From Clostridia bacterium (GTDB lineage: Bacteria > Bacillota > Clostridia > Christensenellales > CAG-917), in assembly GCA_900754695.1 (NCBI GenBank), contig CAAEDU010000029.1:1-27175 (forward strand): a stretch of 27,175 nt of DNA. The letters are read 5' to 3'. Positions 1 to 8,266 of this stretch are shown here, piece by piece. Made by a program: the position numbers and the translations under genes. The notes below the pieces were generated by a model. The model saw only the letters and a program-made list of their open reading frames with translations. It searched no databases and was not told the DNA's origin. The stretch's first letter is position 1. Each line of letters starts with the position of its first letter.

Positions 1-65
1 GTCGTTCGGTCTGCTCCTCGTTCCTGCGGAACTATCGCATCCCTCTCTGATTTTTCCTGCGCAGG

Positions 66-87
66 GGCGGCTTGCGCCGCTTTTTTT
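66..87 (+). terminator. Rho-independent terminator of a gene lying left of the window
   Basis: A GCGGC/GCCGC stem with loop TTGC (67-80) is followed by seven T residues (81-87). The T-tract is on the plus strand, so it would end a plus-strand transcript entering from outside the window. One frame is open from position 3 to a stop at 48-50, but it is too short to identify. Nothing else is recognisable between 88 and 210. Confidence 0.6.
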
Positions 88-210
88 GCTTTTACAAGCA
101 GGTCGTTTCTGCTTATACGCTGTGTTATTAGCGCTCGGCGCGGGTTGCTTTTGCGTGGTCGCGGGGCTTTATCATTCTATGCCGCGAAGTGCGGTGTGAT
201 GTGAGACTGA

Positions 211-837
211 TCAATAGCCGAGCGGTTCTCCGATGAGGATGACTTTGATGCGCCCCTGAGGCTTGCAGAAGCGGTGCTCCACAAAGTGCGCGCAGATGGT
301 GGTGGCGCCTTTGCAGTCCATGCACTTTCCCGACTTCAGGCAAGGGTTGGGGATGTTCAGCCTCTTGACGTTGAGGGGCGCTGCGACATTGCGCGCGCGG
401 TCCATCGCTTCCGTGACTGTGTTCTCGATCTTGTTCACTCCCGCGACGAGGATGACGTTCTCGGGGCCGAAAGTGATGGCGGCGACGCGGTTGCCGGTGC
501 CGTCGATGTTGACCAGCCAACCGTCGCGGGAAATGCCGTTGATCCCCGCGATGAAGCTGTCCGCAAGCAGCCCTTTGCGCATCATCTGCCTCTTTTCGGC
601 GGGATCGGTGACGACGTCGCGGTCGATGAGCTCGATGTCCGTCCTCGCCTTGACGGCGTCCATGAGCCCGACCTGGACTGCGGTCACGGAGCCTCCCCAT
701 GCGACGGTGTCCCCTGCGGGGATGAGAGAAAGCGCGAGCTCCCTGCCCTCTTCCGCCGTCTCGCAATAGTGCGCGTCAAAGCCGCGCTTTCTGAGGTTTT
801 GCAAAGTTTCTTCGACGATCTCTCTCGTGATCTCCAT
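211..837 (-). CDS. LUD-domain protein (LutC/DUF162 family, 'lactate utilization protein')
   Basis: A 208-residue protein. It starts with ATG at 837, preceded by an AGGAGA ribosome-binding site; the longer open frame upstream has no such signal. The body contains the family's glycine-rich stretch VAWGGSVTA (about residues 45-53), the segment INGISRDGWLVNIDGTGNR, and a C-terminal cysteine cluster (CLKSGKCMDCKG...ICAH...FCK) ending in a GRIKVILIGEPLGY-like tail typical of clostridial stand-alone LUD proteins. Family members relate to the LutB/LutC subunits of lactate oxidation, but the small solo clostridial versions have no settled function. The cysteines suggest metal or Fe-S binding, which is inference. 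The gene lies 65 nt downstream of the PI-PLC gene on the same strand, with no clear terminator between them, so co-transcription is possible. Confidence 0.85.
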   Translation of the reverse strand: MEITREIVEETLQNLRKRGFDAHYCETAEEGRELALSLIPAGDTVAWGGSVTAVQVGLMDAVKARTDIELIDRDVVTDPAEKRQMMRKGLLADSFIAGINGISRDGWLVNIDGTGNRVAAITFGPENVILVAGVNKIENTVTEAMDRARNVAAPLNVKRLNIPNPCLKSGKCMDCKGATTICAHFVEHRFCKPQGRIKVILIGEPLGY

Positions 838-902
838 AGTCTCTCCTTTTCTGTCTCGCGCGGGCACCCCGCGCTCTTTCGGCACCGCTAATCCTGCGCC
901 GT

Positions 903-2106
903 CTATTCGACGCCCGCAAAGGCGTTGATCTCCGCTGCGAACTCGGAGTCCGCCGAGGCGTAGCCCTTTGCGAAATTCAGTCTTATGGTCAGCGCGCTCT
1001 TCTCGCAGGTGACGAAGTCGCGCATGACGATGTTGATGTATTGCAAATTCTCCTTGTCGTCGTACAGCCCTTTCACGAAGTCGTTGGCGAGCTCGATCAG
1101 CTTCCCTTCGCGGTAGCGCGGACCGAACACCAGCGCGGTGTCCGTGAGCTGGCATTGAAGCACGAAGAATCCCCTGTCAATGTCTTTGAAGGTGTCTATA
1201 TAGCGGTAAAGTATGTCTCCGGCAAACTTCTTCGCCGATTTGCCGTTCCAGAATTTCTTTATAGGGCGAAACGAGGGAGGCATAACTTGTCTCTGCGTCC
1301 TCGCCCACTTCGTCGCCGTTCTTGTAGAAGAAATAGTCGCGACCGCAGTAATCCGTCTCGTCGGGAGTGATGAAGACGATCACCTTTCCTCTCACGTCGT
1401 CGAGAGTGAGGGCGTCCAGAAACTCGGTGTCCGCGATGTTGGTGTCGTTGACCACCCTCTCCGCGCTCACCATCTCGTCCAAAAGGGCGAACACCTTTGC
1501 CTCGGAGTCGTTCCTGAAATGGGAGAAGTCCAGCACGAGGAACTCGCTCGGATGCGCGTCCATGAACTCGTCGATGTCGCGGAGCACGCCCTCATAGTCC
1601 ACGCCGTTGACGACGCTGTGGAAGATGACGAGGTAGCCGCCCTTGTCGTTGACGCGGATGTCGAAATATCTCACGCCGCGCTCGAGCTGCTCGGCAAAAG
1701 TCAGATCCTGCGTGGCGGCATACCACGGCATCTCTATGCAACCGCTGTCGTGCGAGCCGGGGATGGCGAGGTCGGTGACCGGAGCGTCGCCGTCGATATA
1801 CTTCATCCATTCGGTGAGATACTCGTTGGGCTGCACTGTGTCCTCCGCGATGACCTTGTTGCCCACCGCGATGATGGGCGCAAGGATGACGACCAAAACG
1901 GCGATCAAACCGAAAAAGCAGCCCACCGTGATGAGCGCGATCTTCTTTTTCTGCTGCTTGGTCAGTTTCTTCTTGCCCTTGCCGTCCTTCCCGCCGTCGG
2001 CTGCGCTCTCCTCTCCCCGCGCCGCGTCCTCTTGACGCGGGAGCTTGTCGGCATCATCTTCGAGTGCCGCTTCTTCTCCGCGCGGGAGCTTGTTGACATC
2101 CTCCAT
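903..2106 (-). pseudogene. PI-PLC X-domain membrane-anchored protein, disrupted by a frameshift
   Basis: Two overlapping minus-strand frames make one protein. The first (start ATG 2106, upstream GAGG) has a charged N-terminus with a repeated KLPR-x-E motif, a lysine-rich stretch, one membrane segment (about residues 57-80), and then a phosphatidylinositol-phospholipase C X-type domain: IPGSHDSG with candidate catalytic His119, RYFDIRV, and FHS with candidate second His163. This frame runs past the domain into an unrelated tail (RRHTLPLYRH). The expected C-terminal half (FWNGKSAKKF ... INAFAGVE) continues in the next frame to a stop at 903. Removing one base near 1254-1256 (TTT on the plus strand, AAA in the mRNA) restores SPYKEFWNGK. 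The domain would face outward and cleave a phosphoinositide or glycosyl-PI type substrate; substrate is unknown. It may be a real pseudogene or a one-base sequencing or assembly error. Confidence 0.75.
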
Positions 2107-2229
2107 TTTCTACCTCACCACGGGACTCGCCCGATTTGTCGCGCGCGTGACGATAATATCCTCACGCGACCGCAATATAATTTTAATTCCGCGCAGGCGA
2201 TTAGTCAATCACGAAATCCGCCGAAATCC

Positions 2230-2293
2230 CATGCCAGCCCGGAATAATACGAACCGGCCTCGGAGCAATTCTTTTCGGCGCTTTTGCACAGCC
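2230..2293 (-). repeat. Dispersed intergenic repeat, copy A
   Basis: By eye, 56 of 65 aligned positions match copy B (15469-15533), with one gap. On the minus strand it reads a GCxCCGAAAAGAATTGYYC core, then a GAGGCYGGTTCG block, then TATTATTCC and a CCGGGCTGGCAT end. It lies 124-187 nt upstream of the PI-PLC start. It has no coding content. Confidence 0.7.
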
Positions 2294-2408
2294 GAAACTT
2301 GCGGGGACCCCGAAGCAAAATCATCCGAAAATCTCTTGCTCTGAGGTGCGAGCAGTTCCGCGCATGCCGACATGCGTGCCGAACAGGAACAAACAGCGGG
2401 ACATATGA

Positions 2409-2435
2409 AAACGCCGCGGGAACTCCGCGGCGTTT
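2409..2435 (-). terminator. Terminator hairpin of the rluB...ispH-rpsA operon
   Basis: An 11-bp perfect stem, AAACGCCGCGG/CCGCGGCGTTT with loop GAACT, lies 13 nt beyond the rpsA stop. On the minus strand the 3' arm ends in TTTT, partly within the stem. The short T-tract makes it a modest terminator by sequence. Confidence 0.6.
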
Positions 2436-2448
2436 CGCTCGTAAAGAA

Positions 2449-4824
2449 TTATTCCTCGACGGGAGCCTCGTCGTCCGCTTTCTTCTTGCGGGTGGCTCTC
2501 TTCTTGGGGGCTTCCTCAGCCTCGGCGGGAGCTTCTTCCTTCTCGTCCTCGAGCTTGAGGTCCAGACCTTTGAAGAGGTCTCCGAGGGTGGCGGTGCTGG
2601 AGCCGGAGACCCATTCCTTGGGCTCGTTGGAGGTCTCTTTCCTGGGACGACGCTCCTTTCTCTCCTCGCCTGCCTCGACCTTCTCGGCAAACTTCTTCAT
2701 GCGGGAAGCGCGACGTGCGCTCTTCTCCTCGCCGCTCTCGCTCTCGGCTGCCGCCTCTTCGCCCGCTTCGGGTGCGGGGAGGAGATCCTTGATGGAGAGG
2801 GTGATGCGGTTGTCTTCGAAGCTGATGATCTTCGCCTCGACCTCGTCACCGACTTTGAGCACTTCGCCCGCGTCTTTGATCCAGTTGTGGGAGATCTGAG
2901 ACACATGCACCAAACCGTCCACGCCGTCCGCGATGGAGATGAATGCTCCGAAGGGGAAGATGCGCTCCACCTTGCCCTTGATGACGGTGCCGACGGGATA
3001 TTTCTCCGCAGCGATCTCATAGGGCTTCTTCTGGAGCTGCTTGTAGCCGAGGGAAACGCGGTTGTTCTCTCTGTCCACTTTGAGGACGACGAAGTCGTAG
3101 GTCTCGCCGATCTTGAGCACGAGGGAAGGATCGTTGATCTTGTTCCAACTGAGCTCGGAGATGTGGGCGAGGCAATCGAACCCGCGCACGTTGACGAACG
3201 CGCCGAACTCGGTGAACCTCTTCACCCTGCCCTCGACGACGTCGTTGACATGGATATTGTTCCAGAAATTGTCCTCTTTCTCCTTGCGCTCGCGCTCGAG
3301 GATGATGCGCTGGGACGCGAAGAGATATCTGGACTTCTTCTCGGGCTTGGCTTCGGCGGCGTCGACCTCCTCGCCTTCCGCGACTTCCTTTTCCTTGGGA
3401 GGCATGAGGGTGAGACGCAGGGTCTTATCCTTGTAGTCCTCCAGGTTCTTGACATAACCGATGCGGATCTGGGATGCGGGCACGAACACGGTGTACTTGC
3501 CCATCCTGCCGCGCAGACCGCCCTTGACGACTTCCGTCATCTTGAGGGAGAACTCGCCGGAAGAGAGAGCTTTCTCTGCCGCTTCGTCCTCTGCGCGTCT
3601 CTGATCCACTTCCTTCTTGGAGAGTGCGACGTAGTCCTTGTTGGTGGCGATGATGGTCGCTTCGACCTCGTCGCCGGGCTTGTAATCTTTGGGATCGTAT
3701 TCGCCGTCGGCGGTTGCGTCTGCCTTATCAATGAAACCGTCTTTTTTGCCGCCGATGCTGACATAGATGCCGTTTTCGTCCGCGGTGATGACACTGCCTT
3801 TCACGCGCTTGCCGACCTTGTAGGTGACGAAACCGGACACTTTGGACGACGCAACGACGTCTTCCATGGTCAGTTCCTTCTCGGGGGCGGACTGCTCATC
3901 CTGAGATCCTTCTTCGCGAAGCGTTGCCTCTTTTTGCGCTTCTTCTGCCGCTGCCGCGTTCTCTTTGATGGCAGCGATGTCTTGAGTTTCACTCATAAGT
4001 TTTGTAACCTCCTGTATCAACCACGGCGGAGTGGATGCTCCCGCCACGATCGATATACTCTCCAGATGTTTGATCTTTTCCGCAGGCAATTCCTCCGCGC
4101 AAGTGACGAAAAAGGTGTTGGCGTTGACCTCGCTCGCGACCTCGAACAGCCTGCGCGTGTTGGCGCTCGAACGGCTGCCGAGGACGATGACGGCGTCATG
4201 CGTACCCGCAAGGCACCGCGCTTCGTCTTGTCTGCTTAAAGTAGTATAACAAATAGTATTAAAAATTCCAACTGTTTTTTCGCCGTTTTTTTGTGAATTT
4301 TCGGCAATTTGCTCTATTTCTCCCAGCCTGTCCGCGAGTATGGTGGTCTGAAAGACGACGGAAGTGGGTCTTCCCGAAAAAACGGGCTCATCTTTGTCGG
4401 AAATGACGGTGACGTTTTTGCCGTAGCTCGCGGCACCCGACACCTCGTCGTGATTGCGGTCTCCGACGATGACGATGTCGTCGCCCGCCGCGCTCCTCTC
4501 CTCCACGATGCGGTGGATGCGCTTGACCACGGGACAGGTCGCGTCAAACAGCTTCACCCCGTGCGAACGGATGGTCTCCTCGTCCTCGCGCGGGATGCCG
4601 TGGGCGCGGATGAGCACAGCCGCTCCCGCAGGGAGCGCCTTCGCCTCCTCGAGAGTGACGGCGTGCACTCCTCTCTCCTCGAGATAGCTCACGACGCCCT
4701 CGTTGTGGATGAGGGCGCCGACTGTGTACACTTTCCCGAACTCGGCGGCAAGCTCCAGCGCCTTGTCCACGGCGTTCTTCACGCCCTTGCAAAACCCCGC
4801 GTGCCGCGCAACGGTGACTTTCAC
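2449..4824 (-). CDS. ispH: Bifunctional IspH (HMBPP reductase) - ribosomal protein S1 fusion
   Basis: A 791-residue fusion. The start is taken as GTG at 4824, which shares GTGA with the plsC stop; the open frame extends upstream only inside plsC. Residues 1-280 are 4-hydroxy-3-methylbut-2-enyl diphosphate reductase, the last MEP-pathway enzyme, making IPP/DMAPP. It has the three [4Fe-4S] ligands Cys12 (GFCKGV), Cys97 (DATCPV) and Cys192 (NTICYTT), plus His40, RAHGIP and GASTP. After an acidic linker (281-330) come four S1 domains, the last two most canonical (EFGAFVNV, PFGAFISI). They are followed by a charged low-complexity tail rich in E, K, R and A ending KKADDEAPVEE. The S1 half binds RNA and may serve translation. 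Such fusions are known in Clostridia. It is the last gene of its operon and has an internal translation-start signal at 3996, listed separately. Confidence 0.95.
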   Translation of the reverse strand: MKVTVARHAGFCKGVKNAVDKALELAAEFGKVYTVGALIHNEGVVSYLEERGVHAVTLEEAKALPAGAAVLIRAHGIPREDEETIRSHGVKLFDATCPVVKRIHRIVEERSAAGDDIVIVGDRNHDEVSGAASYGKNVTVISDKDEPVFSGRPTSVVFQTTILADRLGEIEQIAENSQKNGEKTVGIFNTICYTTLSRQDEARCLAGTHDAVIVLGSRSSANTRRLFEVASEVNANTFFVTCAEELPAEKIKHLESISIVAGASTPPWLIQEVTKLMSETQDIAAIKENAAAAEEAQKEATLREEGSQDEQSAPEKELTMEDVVASSKVSGFVTYKVGKRVKGSVITADENGIYVSIGGKKDGFIDKADATADGEYDPKDYKPGDEVEATIIATNKDYVALSKKEVDQRRAEDEAAEKALSSGEFSLKMTEVVKGGLRGRMGKYTVFVPASQIRIGYVKNLEDYKDKTLRLTLMPPKEKEVAEGEEVDAAEAKPEKKSRYLFASQRIILERERKEKEDNFWNNIHVNDVVEGRVKRFTEFGAFVNVRGFDCLAHISELSWNKINDPSLVLKIGETYDFVVLKVDRENNRVSLGYKQLQKKPYEIAAEKYPVGTVIKGKVERIFPFGAFISIADGVDGLVHVSQISHNWIKDAGEVLKVGDEVEAKIISFEDNRITLSIKDLLPAPEAGEEAAAESESGEEKSARRASRMKKFAEKVEAGEERKERRPRKETSNEPKEWVSGSSTATLGDLFKGLDLKLEDEKEEAPAEAEEAPKKRATRKKKADDEAPVEE
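3994..4013 (-). promoter_or_regulatory. Internal Shine-Dalgarno and ATG within ispH-rpsA
   Basis: AGGAGGT (4007-4013) lies 10 nt before an in-frame ATG (3994-3996) that begins MSETQDIAAI, exactly at the IspH/S1 boundary (residue 277). This is one of the strongest ribosome-binding sites in the window and could yield a separate 515-residue S1 protein from the same mRNA. Caution: the SD bases encode QEV of the IspH C-terminal motif LIQEV, so the match may partly reflect protein constraint. Confidence 0.5.
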
Positions 4825-5534
4825 TTCTTCTTCCTCTTGAGCTTGGGCTCGACATACTCGTCGCACGCCTTTCTGGTCGCGACCATGCCCTCATACACCT
4901 TTTCGGTCGCCTTCTCGTACGCCTCTGGGTCGCGGGTGCCGTAGAACTCTTCGAGGGAGATGGGCTCGCCGATGTAGAGCCAGTTTTTGCGGAACACCTT
5001 GTGCATGCGGTAGTACACCATGGGAAGGACGTGGGTGCGGGACTTGATGGCGAACCTCGCCGCGCCCTGCTTGAACTCCAGCATCTCCTTGGTGCCCTCG
5101 CGGTTCCTCGTGCCCTCGGGGTACATGACGAGCTTCTTGCCCGCGCGGAGCACTCCGAGCACCTCTCTGACGGCGTTGATGTCCGGCTCGCCGCGGTGCA
5201 CGGGGATGGCGCCCGCCTTGCGAAGGAACCAATTCGCGATCTTGGCGCACTCGAACGCTTCAGCCTTCGCGAGGACGTGCAGCTCCTTTTTGTAAAGCTG
5301 CGCGACGGGGATGAGAGTGTCCGGGATGGCGTAGTGGTTGCACACCACCAAGCCCCCCTGCATCTCATCGAAGCGCTCCTTGTGCACGATCTCGGTGGGC
5401 CAAAGCAGCCTGATGAGAGGGGTGAGGACTGCCCTCACCACACGGTAAAAGCGGAAGGATTCTTCCTTCTTCTTGGGTCTTGCGGCGGGCTTTTTCTCCG
5501 CCGCGGCGGTCTCTTTCTTTTCGATGTCGCTCAT
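4821..5534 (-). CDS. plsC: 1-acyl-sn-glycerol-3-phosphate acyltransferase (PlsC/LPLAT family)
   Basis: A 237-residue protein that transfers an acyl chain to lysophosphatidic acid in phospholipid synthesis, working at the inner face of the membrane. It shows the family's HX4D motif as NHYAIPD (His67, Asp72) and the glycerol-phosphate-binding EGTR (140-143, in MYPEGTRNREG). A PVHRGE motif precedes the latter. The first 25 residues are a charged low-complexity extension (KKETAAAEKKPAARPKKK) not needed for the fold. ATG 5534 overlaps the cmk stop as ATGA, and its own stop overlaps the ispH GTG start, so translation of the three genes is probably coupled. cmk-plsC-ispH-rpsA order is common in Clostridia. 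Substrate specificity cannot be read from the sequence. Confidence 0.92.
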   Translation of the reverse strand: MSDIEKKETAAAEKKPAARPKKKEESFRFYRVVRAVLTPLIRLLWPTEIVHKERFDEMQGGLVVCNHYAIPDTLIPVAQLYKKELHVLAKAEAFECAKIANWFLRKAGAIPVHRGEPDINAVREVLGVLRAGKKLVMYPEGTRNREGTKEMLEFKQGAARFAIKSRTHVLPMVYYRMHKVFRKNWLYIGEPISLEEFYGTRDPEAYEKATEKVYEGMVATRKACDEYVEPKLKRKKK

Positions 5535-6196
5535 TTTGTCTTCTCCTCGACAAGGCGGATCACCTCATCGGTGACTTCGTCGATGCTCATATCCGTGGTG
5601 TCGATCCTCACCGCGTCCTCCGCCGCTTTCAGCGGCGCGACCGCGCGGTGGGAGTCGTTGTGGTCGCGTTTGTTGATGTCGTCCAGCACCTCTTTGAGGG
5701 TGCAGGCGCTGCCCTTTTCGACAAGTTCCTTATGCCTGCGCTTCGCCCTCTCCTCGGGGGACGCGGTCATGAAAAACTTGCAGTTCGCCTCCGGGAGCAC
5801 GAAAGTGCCGATGTCCCTGCCGTCCAGCACCACGTCGTGGGTGCGGGCGAACTCGCGTTGCAGCTCCACCATCTTATATCTCACGACGGGGAGCGCCGAG
5901 ACATCCGATGCGGCTTTGGACATATGCGGCTCGCGAAGGTACGGCGTGACGTTTTTGCCGCACACGTAGATCTGCTGCACGTCGTCCTCATAGCGGATGT
6001 CCATCACAAGATCGCTAAGAGCCGCGCCCACGCCCTTTTCGTCATTGACGTCGACGCCGCGTTCCAGCATGAAATATGCCACGCTGCGGTACATTGCGCC
6101 CGTGTCGAGATAGATGATGCCGAGCCGCTTCGCGACCGCTTTTGCGATGGTGCTCTTGCCCGCTCCCGCAGGCCCGTCGATTGCGATGTTTATCAT
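5531..6196 (-). CDS. cmk: (d)CMP kinase
   Basis: A 221-residue cytidylate kinase, phosphorylating CMP and dCMP to diphosphates in pyrimidine salvage. The Walker A loop GPAGAGKS is at residues 8-15. LDTGAMYRS, the CMP-binding DGRDIGT segment and a lid-like EERAKRRHKEL stretch follow, as in bacterial Cmk, and the length is usual. The start is ATG 6196 (MINIAIDG) with AGAGG upstream; the frame is open 28 codons further but those residues do not resemble Cmk. It lies 49 nt after the flavoprotein gene and overlaps plsC by 4 nt. Confidence 0.95.
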   Translation of the reverse strand: MINIAIDGPAGAGKSTIAKAVAKRLGIIYLDTGAMYRSVAYFMLERGVDVNDEKGVGAALSDLVMDIRYEDDVQQIYVCGKNVTPYLREPHMSKAASDVSALPVVRYKMVELQREFARTHDVVLDGRDIGTFVLPEANCKFFMTASPEERAKRRHKELVEKGSACTLKEVLDDINKRDHNDSHRAVAPLKAAEDAVRIDTTDMSIDEVTDEVIRLVEEKTK

Positions 6197-6245
6197 GTGT
6201 ACCTCTGCCCTTTGCGTGAAATTATAGCCGTCGAACGCCCCGCTG

Positions 6246-7484
6246 TCAATCGCGGCGGCCGTCTTTGCTCCCTCGAGCAATGATGTCGCCCGCTGCTTGC
6301 GCCGCGGTGGAAAAGGCGATCTGCAGGTTGTATCCCCCCGTGTATGCGTCGCAGTCGATGACCTCTCCCGTGAAATACAGCCCCGGGACGAGCCTGCTTC
6401 CGCACTTGGGGGTGAGCTCCGAGGTGTCCACGCCCCCGGATGTCACGACAGCTTCCTCGAAGGGCCCCACTCCCGCAAAGGAGAATGTCAGCCCCTTCAC
6501 CGCGTCCACGAGCCTGCCCCTCTCCTCCCGCGTGACGGAGTTCACCTTTTCGTCGGGCGAGAGTCCCGCGCGTTTCAGCACATAGAGGTTCAGCCTCTCG
6601 GGAAGAAGGGCTCGGGTGACGTTTTTGAGGTCGGCGTTCTTTCTCTCCGCAAAGTCGCGCAGCACCCTCGCGTCCAGTTTTTCGCGGGAGAGCGCGGGTT
6701 TGAGGTCGAGGGTGAGCGCTCCTCCGCTCACGCGGTTCAGCCGCGCGGAAAGAGAGAGCGCGACGGGGCCGCTCAGCCCCCGCTTTGTGAAGAGCATCTC
6801 CCCGAATTCCGAAAGCGTCCCGCCGTCGGGAAGCGCTGCGGAGAGCTCGATGTTTTTCAAGGATATGCCGTTGAGGGGCGCGACATCCTCTTTGGTGAGA
6901 AGCTGCACAAGAGATGGCACAGGCTTCACCACGGAGTGTCCGAAGCTCTCCGCAAAGGCATAGCCGTCTCCCGTCGATCCCGTGGTCGGATAGCTCTTGC
7001 CGCCCGTCGCGATGACGAGGAAGTCGGAGCGGATCTCCCCTCCGTCCGAAAGGGTGACGACGAACTCTTCCCCCTCCTTTTTCGCGCTTTTGACCTCGGA
7101 ATGCAGCATGACGCGCACCCCGCTCTCTTTGAGAGCGCGGTCGAGCGCGCGGGTGATGTCCGAGGACTTCCCCGAGGCGGGGAACACCCTGTTGCCCCTC
7201 TCCGTGACGAGGGGGACGCCCATGTCTTCAAAGAATTTTTTTGTGCTTTCGGGAGGGAAAGACCACACGGCGGAACGCAGGAATTTCTCGCCGCGCACCA
7301 CCCCTTCCAAAAATTCGCGAGGGGGAAGATCCGCGGTGAGATTGCACCTGCCTTTGCCGGTGATGAAGAGCTTTTTGCCCGTCTTTTCGTTCTTTTCGAG
7401 GAGGGTGACTTCCGCGCCGCCGCGCGCGAGCAGCACCGCCGCAAAACACCCGGAAGCGCCTCCTCCAACCACGGTCACTCTCAC
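6246..7484 (-). CDS. HI0933/YtfP-family FAD-dependent oxidoreductase
   Basis: A 412-residue flavoprotein of the HI0933 ('aminoacetone oxidase family') group. The N-terminal dinucleotide-binding motif VVGGGASG is at residues 5-12, followed by LLEKNEKTGKKLFITGKGRCNLT, the family's signature, and a C-terminal FAD-contact segment (TGEVIDCDAYTGGYNLQIAFSTG-like). The physiological substrate of the family is not established. I chose GTG 7484 because it overlaps the surE stop as GTGA, like other gene pairs here, and has GGAG 8 nt upstream. A GTG at 7493 is an alternative adding three residues. It is the third gene of the rluB operon. Confidence 0.88.
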   Translation of the reverse strand: MRVTVVGGGASGCFAAVLLARGGAEVTLLEKNEKTGKKLFITGKGRCNLTADLPPREFLEGVVRGEKFLRSAVWSFPPESTKKFFEDMGVPLVTERGNRVFPASGKSSDITRALDRALKESGVRVMLHSEVKSAKKEGEEFVVTLSDGGEIRSDFLVIATGGKSYPTTGSTGDGYAFAESFGHSVVKPVPSLVQLLTKEDVAPLNGISLKNIELSAALPDGGTLSEFGEMLFTKRGLSGPVALSLSARLNRVSGGALTLDLKPALSREKLDARVLRDFAERKNADLKNVTRALLPERLNLYVLKRAGLSPDEKVNSVTREERGRLVDAVKGLTFSFAGVGPFEEAVVTSGGVDTSELTPKCGSRLVPGLYFTGEVIDCDAYTGGYNLQIAFSTAAQAAGDIIARGSKDGRRD

Positions 7485-8254
7485 AGTTTCCACTCCGTTC
7501 CGCCTATCTTTTCAAGGCTCCCGTCATCCGTGCACAGCACGCGGACGGGGGTGACGGTGATATATCCGAGGTCGGAGAGCTTGCAGTCCGTGTCCTCGGC
7601 GTCCGCGGAGCAGTCGCCGGGAGAGCCGAAGAGCTCGTAGCCCTCTTTGCCGTCGTGTTCGTACCAGTCGTTATAGCGCCTGAGCCCGAGGGGGACGACG
7701 GCGACGCCCTTTATCTTCTCCGCCCGCCCCGAAGGGATGTTGACGTTGACGGTGACAAACGGGGACGTCGCGGCGTAGAGCGCGGAAAGGTTGTCCTTCA
7801 CGAAGCGCGCGGCGAGGTCGTAGCCGCCGTCCGACGCCACCGTGGACACCGCGACTGCGGGGACGCCCAGCACGCTCCCCTCCTCCGCCGCGCCGAAAGT
7901 GCCCGAATAGATGATGTCCGAGCCTATGTTGAGCACGCTGTTGATGCCGGAGACCACGAGGTCGAATTTCTCGTCGCGATATATGTATTCCAGCGCGAAT
8001 TTGACCGCGTCCGCGGGAGACCCGTGCACCGCGTGGAAGGGGATGCGCCTCCCCTTTCCGTCCGTAAGCAGCATCTCGTCGGGCGAGACTTCCGTCCATT
8101 TCAGGGTGCGGTTGAACGTGAGCGCGTGCCCCGCGCCCGAGCGCTCTCCAGCAGGCGCGCTGACGATGACTTCGTGCTCCTCCGCGAGCGCGAGCGCGAG
8201 TTTCACTATGCCTTCCGCAAAATAACCGTCGTCGTTGGTGAGCAGGATCCTCAT
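7481..8254 (-). CDS. surE: 5'/3'-nucleotidase SurE
   Basis: A 257-residue SurE, a divalent-metal-dependent nucleoside monophosphatase. The start has the metal-binding NDDG (residues 7-10), followed by SAPAGERSGAGHALT and the SGIN...NIGSDIIYSGTFGAAEEG block. Most family members have SGxNxGxN; here the glycine after SGIN is serine (SGINSVLN), a small deviation in an otherwise normal site. ATG 8254 has a strong GGAGGG site and lies 12 nt after rluB. The stop overlaps the next gene's GTG. Confidence 0.93.
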   Translation of the reverse strand: MRILLTNDDGYFAEGIVKLALALAEEHEVIVSAPAGERSGAGHALTFNRTLKWTEVSPDEMLLTDGKGRRIPFHAVHGSPADAVKFALEYIYRDEKFDLVVSGINSVLNIGSDIIYSGTFGAAEEGSVLGVPAVAVSTVASDGGYDLAARFVKDNLSALYAATSPFVTVNVNIPSGRAEKIKGVAVVPLGLRRYNDWYEHDGKEGYELFGSPGDCSADAEDTDCKLSDLGYITVTPVRVLCTDDGSLEKIGGTEWKL

Positions 8255-8266
8255 CTTTCCCTCCGC

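Larger units (their letters stand above)
2107..2448. other. 342-nt intergenic region between the PI-PLC gene and ispH-rpsA
   Basis: No coding region is supported here. It holds the rpsA terminator (2409-2435), a short hairpin CGCATG-CCGA-CATGCG (2361-2376), a segment at 2371-2398 resembling part of the dispersed repeat, the repeat itself (2230-2293), and an AT-richer stretch (about 2150-2200) likely to contain the promoter of the PI-PLC gene. I could not fix that promoter with confidence. Confidence 0.5.

Noticed and set aside
2284..4239. Long plus-strand open frame (651 codons) opposite ispH-rpsA
   Set aside because: It is the antisense shadow of the fusion gene; it has no domain pattern, no ribosome-binding site, and its sequence follows the codon bias of the real gene.
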